A stretch of DNA of 64,000 nucleotides from Thermanaerovibrio acidaminovorans DSM 6589 (GTDB lineage: Bacteria > Synergistota > Synergistia > Synergistales > Synergistaceae), in NCBI RefSeq assembly GCF_000024905.1, contig NC_013522.1, positions 620,001 to 684,000 on the forward strand, in the 5' to 3' direction. Positions within the stretch are counted from its first letter, which is position 1. Each line of letters begins with the position of its first letter. Position numbers and translations under genes: made by a program. Below are positions 49,465-58,759 of this stretch, piece by piece. The notes below the pieces were generated by a model. It was not told where the DNA came from. It saw only the letters and a program-made list of their open reading frames with translations, and ran no database searches.

Positions 49465-50601
49465 ATGAAGGGCTTCAAGGTAGTTGGTCTTGGGTTGTTG
49501 TTGGCCATGGTCTTCGCTGGGGGTGCCCTGGCGGCGGACACCATCCGGATAGGGGTGTACCTGCCGCTGACGGGTCAGAACGCCTTCGGTGGCCAGCTAG
49601 AGCTGGAGGGGGTCAAGATGGCCCACCGGGAGGCTGGCACGGTGTTGGGCAAGAAGGTGGAGCTGGTGGTGGTGGACAACAAGTCCGACAAGGTGGAGGC
49701 CGCCAATGCGGTTAAGCGCCTGGTGGAGAAGGAGAAGGTGGTGGCCATAATAGGCACCTACGGCTCCTCCCTGGCCATGGCGGGGGGCGAGATATCCGAG
49801 AAGGCCAAAATCCCCGCGGTGGGCACCTCCTGCACCAACCCGTTGGTGACCCAGGGCAAGAAGTACTACTTCCGTACATGCTTCATAGATCCCTATCAGG
49901 GTGCCGGGGCCGCCGCCTTCGCCATGAGGGACCTGAAGGCTAAGAACGCTGCCCTGCTCATCGACGTGGCCCAGGACTACAGCGTGGGGCTCGCCTCATT
50001 CTTCGAGAAGGCCTTCACCAAGGGGGGCGGCAAGATCGTGGCCAAGCTGAGCTACAACTCCGGTGACCAGGACTTCACCGCCCAGCTGACGGAGATCAAG
50101 AGCAAGAACCCGGACGTGCTCTTCATCCCCTCCTACTTCGCCGAGGGGGCCATCATAATGAAGCAGGCCCGGGACCTGGGGGCCAAGTTCCACATCCTGG
50201 GTGGGGACGCCATGGACAACCCGGACATAGTCAAGATCGGAGGTAAGGCGGTTGAGGGCTTCGCCTACACCACCTTCCCGTACGATCCCACCATGAAGAA
50301 CATGAACCCGGTAGCCAAGAAGTTCACCGAGCGCTGGCGGAAGGAGTTCCCTGGCAAGGAGCCCAACGTGAACGCCGCCCTTGGGTACGACACCTACATG
50401 CTGATCATTGACGCCATAAAACGGGCGGGCAAGGCGGAGCCCGAGGCTATAAGGAACGCCTTGGCGTCCACCAAGGGCTTCTTGGGGGTCACCGGGGTGA
50501 CCAACATAAACGCCACCGGGGACGCGGAGAAGCCGGTGGGCATAATGCAGATCAAGAACGGCAAGAGGATCTTCCTCACCACCGTGGAGCCCAAGCTGTA
50601 G
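49465..50601 (+). CDS. livK: Branched-chain amino acid ABC transporter, substrate-binding protein
   Basis: A 378-residue periplasmic binding protein (type I fold). A signal peptide (VVGLGLLLAMVFAGGALAA) is followed by DTIRIGVYLPLTGQNAFGG. AIIGTYGSSLAMAGGEISEKAKIPAVG (split residues 96-122) contains the ligand-binding loop, and PDVLFIPSYFAEGAIIMKQA the second domain. The ATG at 49465 is better spaced from AGGGGGT than the one at 49459. First gene of a full livKHMGF set. Confidence 0.92.
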   Translation: MKGFKVVGLGLLLAMVFAGGALAADTIRIGVYLPLTGQNAFGGQLELEGVKMAHREAGTVLGKKVELVVVDNKSDKVEAANAVKRLVEKEKVVAIIGTYGSSLAMAGGEISEKAKIPAVGTSCTNPLVTQGKKYYFRTCFIDPYQGAGAAAFAMRDLKAKNAALLIDVAQDYSVGLASFFEKAFTKGGGKIVAKLSYNSGDQDFTAQLTEIKSKNPDVLFIPSYFAEGAIIMKQARDLGAKFHILGGDAMDNPDIVKIGGKAVEGFAYTTFPYDPTMKNMNPVAKKFTERWRKEFPGKEPNVNAALGYDTYMLIIDAIKRAGKAEPEAIRNALASTKGFLGVTGVTNINATGDAEKPVGIMQIKNGKRIFLTTVEPKL

Positions 50602-50673
50602 GGGGAACTACAACTCGATGCGGGGGAAGGGGGATCCTCTTCCCCCGCGTTCCTTGGGGGAGGGTGTTGATAG

Positions 50674-51567
50674 TTGAGCCTGGATATGTTTATACAACAT
50701 CTGTTTAACGCCCTGATGCTTGGGAGCCTCTACGGACTGGTGGCCATCGGTTACACCATGGTCTACGGGATACTGAGGCTTATAAACTTCGCCCACGGGG
50801 ACGTTTTCATGCTGGGGGCCTATGGGGTCTTCTGGAGCTTCACCCTGTTCAACTTCCCGTGGTCCGCGGCTGTGGTGCTTTCGGTGGTGGCGGTGGCGGG
50901 CATAGGGATAATGGTGGATCGGATCGCCTACAGGCCCTTGAGGGACGCGCCCAGGATAAGTGCCCTAATAAGCGCCATAGGGGTCTCCTTCTTTATCGAG
51001 AACGTTTGCATCGTGGTCTTCTCCGGCATCCCCCGTCCGGTGCCCTCTCCCGAGTGGCTGGTGAGGGTGGTGGAGCTGGGGAACGTCCGGATCCTTCCGT
51101 TGGCAGTGGTGGTGCCTGTGGTGTCGTTGCTCCTGGTGGCCTTCCTCTTCTGGGTGGTCTACCGGACCAAGCCCGGGTTGGCCATGAGGGCCATATCCAA
51201 GGACATAGAGACCACCCGGCTTATGGGGGTGAAGGTGGACCACATAATAGCCATGACCTTCGGCCTGGGGTCCGCCCTGGCCGCCGCGGCGGGGATAATG
51301 TGGTCCCTCCGCTATCCCCAGATCCACCCGCTGATGGGCATCTTCCCGGGCTTCAAAGCCTTCATAGCGGCGGTCATAGGGGGCATCGGCTCTATCCACG
51401 GGGCCCTGGTGGGGGGCATGATGCTGGGGTTCATCGAGATAATGATCGTAGCCTTCATGCCCACCCTGTCGGGATATCGGGATGCCTTCGCCTTCGTTCT
51501 GCTTATACTGATTCTTCTTTTCAAACCCACCGGACTCATGGGTGAGAAGCTGGAGGATAAGGTATGA
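50674..51567 (+). CDS. livH: Branched-chain amino acid ABC transporter permease LivH
   Basis: A 297-residue inner-membrane permease with about eight transmembrane helices. LFNALMLGSLYGLVAIGYTM and YGILRLINFAHGDVFMLGAY are LivH signatures. MRAISKDIETTRLMGVKVD is the cytoplasmic coupling loop for the ATPases. TTG start with GGGGGAGGG upstream. It overlaps livM by 4 bases. Confidence 0.94.
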   Translation: MSLDMFIQHLFNALMLGSLYGLVAIGYTMVYGILRLINFAHGDVFMLGAYGVFWSFTLFNFPWSAAVVLSVVAVAGIGIMVDRIAYRPLRDAPRISALISAIGVSFFIENVCIVVFSGIPRPVPSPEWLVRVVELGNVRILPLAVVVPVVSLLLVAFLFWVVYRTKPGLAMRAISKDIETTRLMGVKVDHIIAMTFGLGSALAAAAGIMWSLRYPQIHPLMGIFPGFKAFIAAVIGGIGSIHGALVGGMMLGFIEIMIVAFMPTLSGYRDAFAFVLLILILLFKPTGLMGEKLEDKV

Positions 51568-52607
51568 TGGACAAGAAGAAGAGAGATCTGATCCTCAACG
51601 GCGCCTGTCTTGCCCTCCTGGGCCTCTTCCTTTGGTGGGCCGATGGCCACCTGGACGGCTACAAGATCCAGGTGCTGAACCTGATCGCTATCAACGCCAT
51701 CCTGGCGGTGAGCCTCAACCTGATATACGGCTTCACCGGCATGTTCTCCCTGGGGCACGCGGGGTTCATGGCGGTGGGGGCCTATACCTGTGCGCTCCTG
51801 ATCCTCCCCCCCATACAGAAGGAGATGATCTACATCCTGGATCCCCTCATCTGGCCCCTGTCGGTGATGCAGGCCCCATTCTTCGTGGCGGTCTTGGCGG
51901 GGGGGATAATGGCGGCCCTCTTCGGCCTGGTGATAGCCATGCCGGTGCTTCGGCTCGGGGGGGACTACCTTGGGATAGCCTCCCTCGGGTTCGCGGAGAT
52001 AATAAGGGTGGTTTTCACCAACGCCAAGTCGGTCACCAACGGTGCCCTGGGCATAAAGGGGATTCCTCCTTATGCGAACCTGTGGTGGAACTGGGGATGG
52101 TTTCTCATCACCCTCTACGTGGTGGTAAGCCTCCTTAGGAGCAACTTCGGCAACTGCCTCAAGGCCATAAGGGATGACGAGGTTGCCTCCCGGGCCATGG
52201 GGATCGACACCTTCCGCTACCGGGTCACGTCCTTCACCATCGGGGCCTTCTTCGCCGGGGTTGGCGGGGCCCTCATGGGGAGCCTGATAACCACCATAGA
52301 CCCCAAGATGTTCACCTTCCTGCTCACCTTCAACGTGTTGATGATAGTGGTGGCCGGTGGTCTTGGGTCCGTGACCGGCAGCGTGCTTGGTAGCGTGGTG
52401 ATAACCATCCTGCTGGAGTGGCTCAGGTTCGTGGAGAACCCCATCGACCTGGGGCCCATTCACATCCCGGGCATCCCGGGCATGAGGATGGTGATCTTCT
52501 CCCTGGCGTTGCTGTTCATAATCCTCTTCCGTCGGGAGGGCATGATGGGCCAGCGGGAGTGGTCCTGGGACGCCCTCATTGGTCTTCTCACCAGAAGGGG
52601 GGCGTGA
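51564..52607 (+). CDS. livM: Branched-chain amino acid ABC transporter permease LivM
   Basis: A 347-residue permease paired with LivH. NAILAVSLNLIYGFTGMFSLGHAGFMAVGAY (shown split around residues 40-70) is the LivM signature. LKAIRDDEVASRAMGIDTFRYR is its coupling loop and GGVGGALMGSL-type turns follow. Hydrophobic segments run through the whole protein. ATG overlaps the livH stop. Confidence 0.94.
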   Translation: MMDKKKRDLILNGACLALLGLFLWWADGHLDGYKIQVLNLIAINAILAVSLNLIYGFTGMFSLGHAGFMAVGAYTCALLILPPIQKEMIYILDPLIWPLSVMQAPFFVAVLAGGIMAALFGLVIAMPVLRLGGDYLGIASLGFAEIIRVVFTNAKSVTNGALGIKGIPPYANLWWNWGWFLITLYVVVSLLRSNFGNCLKAIRDDEVASRAMGIDTFRYRVTSFTIGAFFAGVGGALMGSLITTIDPKMFTFLLTFNVLMIVVAGGLGSVTGSVLGSVVITILLEWLRFVENPIDLGPIHIPGIPGMRMVIFSLALLFIILFRREGMMGQREWSWDALIGLLTRRGA

Positions 52608-52610
52608 TCC

Positions 52611-53393
52611 TTGGAGGAGCACATACTGAGGACCCAGGGGATAGTGATGCGCTTTGGGGGCCTCACGGCGGTTAACGGCTTCGAGATAGCGGTCAAGCGG
52701 GGCGGCATAGTGAGCCTCATAGGTCCCAACGGGGCGGGGAAGACCACCTGCTTCAACATAATGACCGGTTTCTACACCCCCACGGAGGGTCACGTGTTCT
52801 TCAACGGGGAGGACATAACCGGGCTCCCCCCCCACAAGGTTTGCGCCCGGGGGATGGCCAGGACCTTCCAGAACATAAGGCTCTTCTCGGGGGGCACCGT
52901 GCTGGAGAACGTTCTGGTGGGCTTCCGGGTGAGGCAACGGTCCCCCTGGTGGGCGGCTCCCCTGATGCTACCGTCGCACCTCCGGGAGGAGAGGGAGATA
53001 AGGGAGAGGGGGATGGAGCTCCTGGAGTCAGTGGGGCTTGGGAAGCTGGCCTTCGAGATGGCCACGTCGCTTCCCTACGGGGCTCAGCGGAGGCTGGAGA
53101 TAGCCCGGGCCCTGGCCACCGGTCCCTCGTTCCTCCTGCTCGACGAGCCTGCGGCGGGCATGAACCCCCAGGAGTCCCTGGAGCTGATGGGTTTCATCAG
53201 GAACATCCGGGACAGGTTCGGCCTCACCATACTCCTCATCGAGCACGACATGAAGGTGGTCATGGGCATATCGGAGTACATATGGGTTCTGGACTATGGG
53301 ACCATCATAGCCGAGGGCCTTCCGGAGGAGATAAGGTCCAACCCGAAGGTCATAGAGGCCTACCTTGGGGAGGAGGCGCTGGAGCATGCTTGA
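52611..53393 (+). CDS. livG: Branched-chain amino acid ABC transporter ATPase LivG
   Basis: A 260-residue ATPase. Walker A is IGPNGAGKTTCFN, the Q-loop region has ARTFQNIRLF, the signature segment is YGAQRRLEIARAL (a Gln-for-Gly variant common in LivG), Walker B is FLLLDEPAAGMNPQE, and the H-loop is LIEHDMKVV. TTG start at 52611, 3 bases after livM; an ATG overlap leads into livF. Confidence 0.94.
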   Translation: MEEHILRTQGIVMRFGGLTAVNGFEIAVKRGGIVSLIGPNGAGKTTCFNIMTGFYTPTEGHVFFNGEDITGLPPHKVCARGMARTFQNIRLFSGGTVLENVLVGFRVRQRSPWWAAPLMLPSHLREEREIRERGMELLESVGLGKLAFEMATSLPYGAQRRLEIARALATGPSFLLLDEPAAGMNPQESLELMGFIRNIRDRFGLTILLIEHDMKVVMGISEYIWVLDYGTIIAEGLPEEIRSNPKVIEAYLGEEALEHA

Positions 53394-54090
53394 GGTGGAG
53401 GCCCTTCACGTCCACTACGGCGGGATCCACGCCCTCAAGGGCATATCCATGGAGGTGCCCAAGGGCAAGATCGTTACCCTCATAGGGGCCAACGGGGCGG
53501 GTAAGTCGAGCACCCTGAGGGCCATAGCGGGCCTGGTGAAGGACAAGAGGGGCAGGGTCCGTTGGAACGGGGGGGACGTGACCCAGATGACCCCCGAGTC
53601 CGTATTGAGGAGCGGCATCGCCCTTTGCCCCGAGGGGCGTAGGATCTTCCCGCATCTCACGGTGATGGAGAACCTGATGTTGGGGGCCTACATAAGGGAT
53701 GACCAGGTGGGGGTGAAGGCCACGCTGGACTGGGTCTTCGAGCTGTTCCCCCGTCTTAAGGAGAGGACCTGGCAGAAGGGGGGCACCCTCTCCGGCGGGG
53801 AGCAACAGATGCTTGCCCTGGGGAGGGCCCTCATGAGCCAGCCGGACCTGGTCATGATGGATGAGCCCTCCCTGGGATTGGCCCCATTGTTGGTCAAGGA
53901 GGTCTTCGAGATAATCCAGGCGATCAACGTGGAGGGCAAGACGGTGCTGCTGGTGGAGCAGAACGCCTTCGCCGCCCTCAAGGTGGCGGACTACGCCTAC
54001 GTGCTTGAGGTGGGCTCCCTGGTGTTGGATGGCCCGGGGAGTAAGCTCCTGGAGGATCCGCGGGTCAAGGAGGCCTACCTGGGAGGTTGA
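53386..54090 (+). CDS. livF: Branched-chain amino acid ABC transporter ATPase LivF
   Basis: A 234-residue ATPase. Walker A is IGANGAGKSSTLR, the Q-loop area is CPEGRRIFPHLTVMENL, the signature is TLSGGEQQMLALGRAL, Walker B is LVMMDEPSLGLAP, and the switch is LLVEQNAFAAL. The ATG at 53386 is preceded by GGGAGGAGG and overlaps livG by 8 bases. It completes the importer. Confidence 0.94.
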   Translation: MLEVEALHVHYGGIHALKGISMEVPKGKIVTLIGANGAGKSSTLRAIAGLVKDKRGRVRWNGGDVTQMTPESVLRSGIALCPEGRRIFPHLTVMENLMLGAYIRDDQVGVKATLDWVFELFPRLKERTWQKGGTLSGGEQQMLALGRALMSQPDLVMMDEPSLGLAPLLVKEVFEIIQAINVEGKTVLLVEQNAFAALKVADYAYVLEVGSLVLDGPGSKLLEDPRVKEAYLGG

Positions 54091-54107
54091 CTTTCGTCGG
54101 TTCATCT

Positions 54108-54135
54108 AGGGGCCTTCGGGCCCCTTTTCTCTTTT
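54108..54135 (+). terminator. Terminator of the liv operon
   Basis: GGGGCC, UUCG tetraloop, GGCCCC, then TTTTCTCTTTTT. UUCG-capped stems are unusually stable. Confidence 0.92.
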
Positions 54136-54194
54136 TATGTGATATAAATTTCCTGAGGGCCCGAGCCCCTACAAAAAAATCGGAGGGATGTGCC

Positions 54195-54740
54195 GTGTCG
54201 TCTCTTAACCTTCCCAACCTGTTGAGCCTTTCTAGGGTTTTCCTGGCCCCGGTGGTGATGGTTATCCTCACCATGAGGACCCAGTTCGGTAGCTTCCTTG
54301 GGATGCCTTTGGGGGACCTGCTGGCCCTTCTGGTGTTCGTGGTGGCCTCCGTGACCGATGCGGCGGACGGCTACATAGCCAGGAAGCGGGGGATGGTGAC
54401 CAACCTGGGCAAGTTCATCGACCCCCTGGCGGACAAGATCCTGGTGACCGCCGTGTTGGTGGCGCTGGTGGAGCTTCAGCGGCTTCCAGCCTGGATCGTG
54501 GTGGTGGTGGTCTCCAGGGAGTTCATAGTCACCGGTCTCAGGATGGTGGCTGCCGCTGAGGGGGTGGTCATAGCCGCCAGCAAGGGGGGCAAGGCCAAGA
54601 CGGTGAGCCAGATCGTGGCCATATCGATGATGATACTGGACCTGCCGGGAGGCATATGGGTCATGTGGGTGGCCATGATCCTCACCGTGTGGTCCGGAAT
54701 GGACTATCTCATAAAGGGCAAGGATTTCCTGAGCCGCTGA
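54195..54740 (+). CDS. pgsA: CDP-diacylglycerol-glycerol-3-phosphate 3-phosphatidyltransferase
   Basis: A 181-residue membrane enzyme making phosphatidylglycerol phosphate, the first step to PG and cardiolipin. The CDP-alcohol phosphotransferase motif runs as TDAADGYIARKRG then LGKFIDPLADKI (DGxxAR-x8-GxxxDxxxD). Four to six hydrophobic helices. The GTG at 54195 has CGGAGGG 7 bases upstream. Follows the liv terminator, so has its own transcript. Confidence 0.93.
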   Translation: MSSLNLPNLLSLSRVFLAPVVMVILTMRTQFGSFLGMPLGDLLALLVFVVASVTDAADGYIARKRGMVTNLGKFIDPLADKILVTAVLVALVELQRLPAWIVVVVVSREFIVTGLRMVAAAEGVVIAASKGGKAKTVSQIVAISMMILDLPGGIWVMWVAMILTVWSGMDYLIKGKDFLSR

Positions 54741-54765
54741 CATTAACCCCTCTGGAGGTGTTCCC

Positions 54766-56001
54766 TTGAGCAGATTCTGTGGCGATCCGTTGGACGATAA
54801 GGTCTTGGCCTACGAGGGGGCCATGGTGGAGGCCCTGTGCGGGCTGGTGAGGCGTCCTGCCATATCCCCCGATGACGGCGGTCTAGGGGAGTATGACAAG
54901 GCGCTCTACATCGAGTCCCTGGTGTCCTCTCTGGGCCTGGGTCCCGTGGAGATGTACGGCTCGCCGGATCCTAGGGCCAAGGGGGGCGTGAGGCCCAACC
55001 TGGTGCTAAGGGTGCCGGGGAGCTACCGGGACCTTCCGCGGCTTTGGATCTTCACCCACATGGACGTGGTCCCCGAGGGGGACCGGGGCCTATGGGAGTC
55101 GGATCCCTTCGAGCCGGTGGTGAGGGACGGGATGGTGATCGGCCGGGGGGCCAACGACAACGGTCAGGAGCTGGTGGCGTCCCTCTTCGCCCTCAAGGCG
55201 GTGGTGGACCAGGGGGGACCCGGGCGGGAGGTGTGTCTCGCCTTCGTGGCGGACGAGGAGGTGGGTAGCGAGCACGGCATCGGCTTCCTCATGAGGGAGC
55301 ATCGGGACCTGTTCTCCCCCTCCGACCTGGTCCTGGTGCCCGATGGTGGGAACGAGGCAGGGGACTTCATCGAGGTGGCGGAGAAGACCATCCTATGGGT
55401 CGAGTTCCAGGTGCTGGGCCGTCAGGTCCACGCCAGCCGCCCCGATCAGGGGATCAACGCCTGCCGGGTGGCCAACGAGCTGTCGGTGAACCTGGACAGG
55501 GCCTTGAGGAGCGCGTTTCCCGAGTCGGACCCCCTCTTCGAGCCCGCGATATCCACCTTCGAGCCCACCAGGCGACTTCAGAACGTGGCCAACGTGAACA
55601 CCGTGCCGGGGAGGGAGGTCTTCGCCCTGGACTGTCGGGTGCTGCCCCACGTGCCGGTGTCTGAGGTGGAGAAGGTGATCGCCGCCGAGGTCCGTAAGGT
55701 GGAGGACGCCTACGGGGCCAAGGTCTCCCACCGGTTCCTCCAGAAGGGGGATCCCACGCCGGTGACCGATCCCGCCTCCCCGGTGGTGGAGCTTTTGACC
55801 CGGTCGGTTCAGTCGGTCCTGGGGGTAAGCCCCCGGGTGGGGGGCATAGGGGGCGGCACCTGCGCCGCCTTCTTCAGGGCCAACGGCATCCCTGCGGCGG
55901 TCTGGGCCCAGGAGACCGACACGGCCCACATGCCCGGCGAGTACGCCCTGGTGGAGCACATGCTGAACGAGGCCAGGGTCTTCGCCCGGATGTTTGCTTA
56001 A
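54766..56001 (+). CDS. M20-family metallopeptidase/dipeptidase
   Basis: A 411-residue di-zinc aminoacyl hydrolase of the ArgE/DapE/PepV group. LWIFTHMDVVPEGDRGLWESDPFEP has the first His-Asp zinc ligands (HMDVVPEG), and GRGANDNGQELVASLFAL the bridging Asp. FVADEEVGSEHGIGF has the catalytic Glu pair, VPDGGNEAG is also conserved, and HMPGEYALVEHM has the final His. A peptidase-like role in dipeptide use would suit a peptide fermenter. TTG start with TGGAGGTG upstream. Exact substrate unknown. Confidence 0.9.
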   Translation: MSRFCGDPLDDKVLAYEGAMVEALCGLVRRPAISPDDGGLGEYDKALYIESLVSSLGLGPVEMYGSPDPRAKGGVRPNLVLRVPGSYRDLPRLWIFTHMDVVPEGDRGLWESDPFEPVVRDGMVIGRGANDNGQELVASLFALKAVVDQGGPGREVCLAFVADEEVGSEHGIGFLMREHRDLFSPSDLVLVPDGGNEAGDFIEVAEKTILWVEFQVLGRQVHASRPDQGINACRVANELSVNLDRALRSAFPESDPLFEPAISTFEPTRRLQNVANVNTVPGREVFALDCRVLPHVPVSEVEKVIAAEVRKVEDAYGAKVSHRFLQKGDPTPVTDPASPVVELLTRSVQSVLGVSPRVGGIGGGTCAAFFRANGIPAAVWAQETDTAHMPGEYALVEHMLNEARVFARMFA

Positions 56002-56023
56002 ATCAAGTTCGGTTCCGCTGTCT

Positions 56024-56054
56024 GCCCCGGGTTATGGCTCCCCGGGGCTTTTTT
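56024..56054 (+). terminator. Terminator after the M20 peptidase gene
   Basis: GCCCCGGG, 9-base loop, CCCGGGGC, six T. Confidence 0.92.
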
Positions 56055-56215
56055 AGTGACCTCCGTTCCACTGGGGAGGGGATCCGGTCCGCGGGTTTTG
56101 AAGCTTAAGGGTTGATTTTTGCAAATTTAAGTGCTAGGCTTATGAAAGCCAGAGCCGAGGAAGGCATCGAGTCAAGCCCAGATGAGCCGAAGACCAGTCA
56201 AGGGAGGAACTTGTT

Positions 56216-57610
56216 GTGGTCAGACGCATTCAGCCGGAGCCTTTTCGCATCAAGATGGTGGAGCCCGTGTCCATACCGGACAAGGCTCAGCGGGAGGAGG
56301 CGCTGAAGAGGGGGCATTTCAACCTTTTCGGCTTGAGGTCCGAGGACGTCTACATAGACCTTCTCACCGACTCCGGAACCGGGGCCATGAGCAAGCAGCA
56401 GTGGGCGGCGCTCATGAGGGGTGACGAGGCCTACGCGGGGGCCACGAGTTTCTACGCCCTCAAGGAGGCGGTCAAGGACATCCTGGGCTTTGACTACGTG
56501 ATCCCCTGCCATCAGGGCCGGGCGGCGGAGAACGTCACCTTCGGTGCCCTCGTGAAGCCCGGTGACAGGATCCCCTTCAACATGCCCTTCGACACCACCA
56601 GGGCACACATCTTCAACGTTGGGGCCGAACCGGTGGACTGCGTGATAGACGAGGCCTATGATCCCGCCAAGTACCATCCCTTCAAGGGCAACGTGGACAT
56701 TGCCAAGCTGGAGAAGGCCATACAGACCTACGGGGTGGAGCGGATCCCCCTGATCATGGTGACCATCACCAATAACTCCGGCGGCGGTCAGCCGGTGAGC
56801 CTTGCGAACCTTCGGGAGGTCCGCAAGGTGGCGGACAAGTACGGCATACCCCTCTTCCTGGATGCGGCCCGGATGGCGGAGAACGCCTACTTCATAAAGA
56901 CCCGGGAGGAGGCCTGCAAGGACATGTCGGTGGCGGAGATCCTCAAGGCCTGCATGGACTGTGCGGACGCCATAACCGTCTCTGCCAAGAAGGATCCCCT
57001 GGTGAACATAGGCGGCCTGGTGTGCACCAGGACCGAGGACCTCTACTACAAGATCCTGCCCCGGGTGATCCTCTTCGAGGGCTTCGCCACCTACGGTGGT
57101 CTTGCGGGCCGGGACCTGGAGTGCCTGGCCCAGGGGCTCCGGGAGATGGTCCAGGAGGACTACCTGTCCCACCGGATAGCCCAGGTGGCCTACCTGGGTG
57201 ACCTGTTGGATGAGGCGGGTGTTCCCTTCGTGAAGCCCACCGGTGGTCACGCCATCTTCATCGACGCCGCCGCGTTCCTCCCCCACATCCCCCAGAAGTA
57301 CTATCCCGCCGACGTGCTGGGTGTGGAGGTCTATCGGGAGGGGGCGGTCCGGGGCATAGGCCTTGGGGCCCTGGCCTTCGCCACCGAGGACGAGGCCACC
57401 GGGGAGATCGTCTACCCCAAGCTGGAGCTCTTCCGTCTTGCCATCAACCGCAGGACCTACACCAACAGCCACATGGAGTACGTGGCGGAGACCATAATCA
57501 ACGTCTACAAGAGGCGGGACAGCATCCGCTATGGCCTCAAGGTGGACTTCGCCCCGGCGGCCAAGGGGCTACACCACTTCCTTGCCCACCTGAGCCCCGT
57601 CAGCCTCTAA
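56216..57610 (+). CDS. tnaA: Tryptophanase (beta-eliminating lyase)
   Basis: A 464-residue PLP enzyme of the tryptophanase/tyrosine phenol-lyase family. It has YIDLLTDSGTGAMS, MRGDEAYAG and HQGRAAENV, and the PLP lysine in TVSAKKDPLVNIGG. The residue set favours tryptophanase: FDTTRAH has the Asp found in TnaA (Thr in tyrosine phenol-lyase), and the position of the phenol-lyase Arg381 is Leu (VRGIGLG). The products would be indole, pyruvate and ammonia. GTG start with GGGAGG 8 bases upstream. No tnaC-type leader or tnaB permease is visible. Confidence 0.87.
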   Translation: MVRRIQPEPFRIKMVEPVSIPDKAQREEALKRGHFNLFGLRSEDVYIDLLTDSGTGAMSKQQWAALMRGDEAYAGATSFYALKEAVKDILGFDYVIPCHQGRAAENVTFGALVKPGDRIPFNMPFDTTRAHIFNVGAEPVDCVIDEAYDPAKYHPFKGNVDIAKLEKAIQTYGVERIPLIMVTITNNSGGGQPVSLANLREVRKVADKYGIPLFLDAARMAENAYFIKTREEACKDMSVAEILKACMDCADAITVSAKKDPLVNIGGLVCTRTEDLYYKILPRVILFEGFATYGGLAGRDLECLAQGLREMVQEDYLSHRIAQVAYLGDLLDEAGVPFVKPTGGHAIFIDAAAFLPHIPQKYYPADVLGVEVYREGAVRGIGLGALAFATEDEATGEIVYPKLELFRLAINRRTYTNSHMEYVAETIINVYKRRDSIRYGLKVDFAPAAKGLHHFLAHLSPVSL

Positions 57611-57648
57611 ATCGATAGTTAGACCCTTTACGCGCCGCGAACGACCCG

Positions 57649-57675
57649 GGGGCCGGCCCAGTGCCGGCCCCTTTC
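57649..57675 (+). terminator. Terminator of tnaA
   Basis: GGGGCCGGC, 5-base loop CCAGT, GCCGGCCCC, then TTT. The U-run is short, so efficiency is uncertain. Confidence 0.7.
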
Positions 57676-57728
57676 ATGTAATCCGGGCCCGTTACGTGTT
57701 ATCCTTTGGTGGCCTAGGAGGGGTGAGA

Positions 57729-58757
57729 ATGAGGATAAAGGTTGCAGATAATCTGGCCATAGGTGACGGGGAGCGCTGTTTCGTGATAGCCGAGGTGGGG
57801 GCCAATCACAACCGGTCCATGTCATTGGCGAAGGAGCTGGTGGACGCGGCGGTGGAGGCCAAGGCGGACGCGGTCAAGTTTCAGATATACACCGCCGAGG
57901 GGCTCTACTCCCGCAGGACCCCCATGCACTCCGGCTACTCCAAGGACCTGTTCAGCCTGATCAAGGAGATAGAGACCCCCAGGGATTGGCTGCCGGAGCT
58001 GTCCGAGTACTGTGCCAGCCGGGGGATAGTTTTCTTCGCCACCCCCTTCGACTTCGCCGCGGTGGACGAGTTGGATCCCCTGAGCCCCCTTTTCAAGATA
58101 GCCTCCTTTGAGCTGGTGGACCTTCCGCTCATAAGCTACTGTGCCTCCAAGGGGAAGCCCATGATAATCTCCACTGGCCTTGCCACCCTGGGGGAGATAG
58201 AGGACGCGTACGGTGCCGCCCTTGAGGCGGGGAACCCCAACGTGGCCTTTCTGCAGTGTGCCTCCACCTACCCGGCGCCCCCTTCCATCATGAACCTTCG
58301 GAGCATGGAGACCATCCACAGGGCCTTCGGCACCCCGGTGGGTCTTTCGGATCACACCACCGGGATCCATATCAGCGTAGCGGCGGTGGCCATGGGGGCC
58401 AAGATAATAGAGAAGCACTTCACTTTGGATCGGACCATGGAGGGTCCAGACCATCCCTTTGCCATCGAGCCCCGGGAGCTCTGTGAGATGGTGAGGCAGA
58501 TAAGGGACGTGGAGGCCGCCCTGGGGGACGGGAGGAAGCTGGGGCCCAGGCCGGAGGAGATGGAGTTCTATCAGAAGGCCCGGCGCAGCGTGCATGCGGC
58601 GGTGGACATCCCCGCCGGGACGGTGATAACCCGGGAGATGCTGACCGTGAAGCGTCCCGGGTACGGCATAAGGCCCAAGTTCGTGCCTTTGATAGTGGGC
58701 CGTGCCGCCAAGTGCCACATCGAGGCGGACCAGTGGATAACCTGGGAGATGATATAG
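57729..58757 (+). CDS. pseI: Pseudaminic acid synthase (NeuB family)
   Basis: A 342-residue enzyme condensing a 6-deoxy-hexosamine with phosphoenolpyruvate to make pseudaminic acid. VIAEVGANHNRSMSLAKELVDAA (split residues 17-39) and VKFQIYTAEGLYSR start the NeuB barrel. PMIISTGLATLGEIE, VGLSDHTTGIHISVAAVAMGA (split) and EKHFTLDR follow. A C-terminal SAF domain (from RRSVHAAVDIPAGTVI) ends it. PseI is preferred over sialic acid synthase because PseH and PseG homologues are next door. Confidence 0.9.
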   Translation: MRIKVADNLAIGDGERCFVIAEVGANHNRSMSLAKELVDAAVEAKADAVKFQIYTAEGLYSRRTPMHSGYSKDLFSLIKEIETPRDWLPELSEYCASRGIVFFATPFDFAAVDELDPLSPLFKIASFELVDLPLISYCASKGKPMIISTGLATLGEIEDAYGAALEAGNPNVAFLQCASTYPAPPSIMNLRSMETIHRAFGTPVGLSDHTTGIHISVAAVAMGAKIIEKHFTLDRTMEGPDHPFAIEPRELCEMVRQIRDVEAALGDGRKLGPRPEEMEFYQKARRSVHAAVDIPAGTVITREMLTVKRPGYGIRPKFVPLIVGRAAKCHIEADQWITWEMI

Positions 58758-58759
58758 AT

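Noticed and set aside
56056-56215. tnaC-type leader peptide before tryptophanase
   Set aside because: The only in-frame ATG there (56142) opens a frame that runs into tnaA without the spaced Trp/Pro pattern and stop needed for a TnaC-like attenuator.
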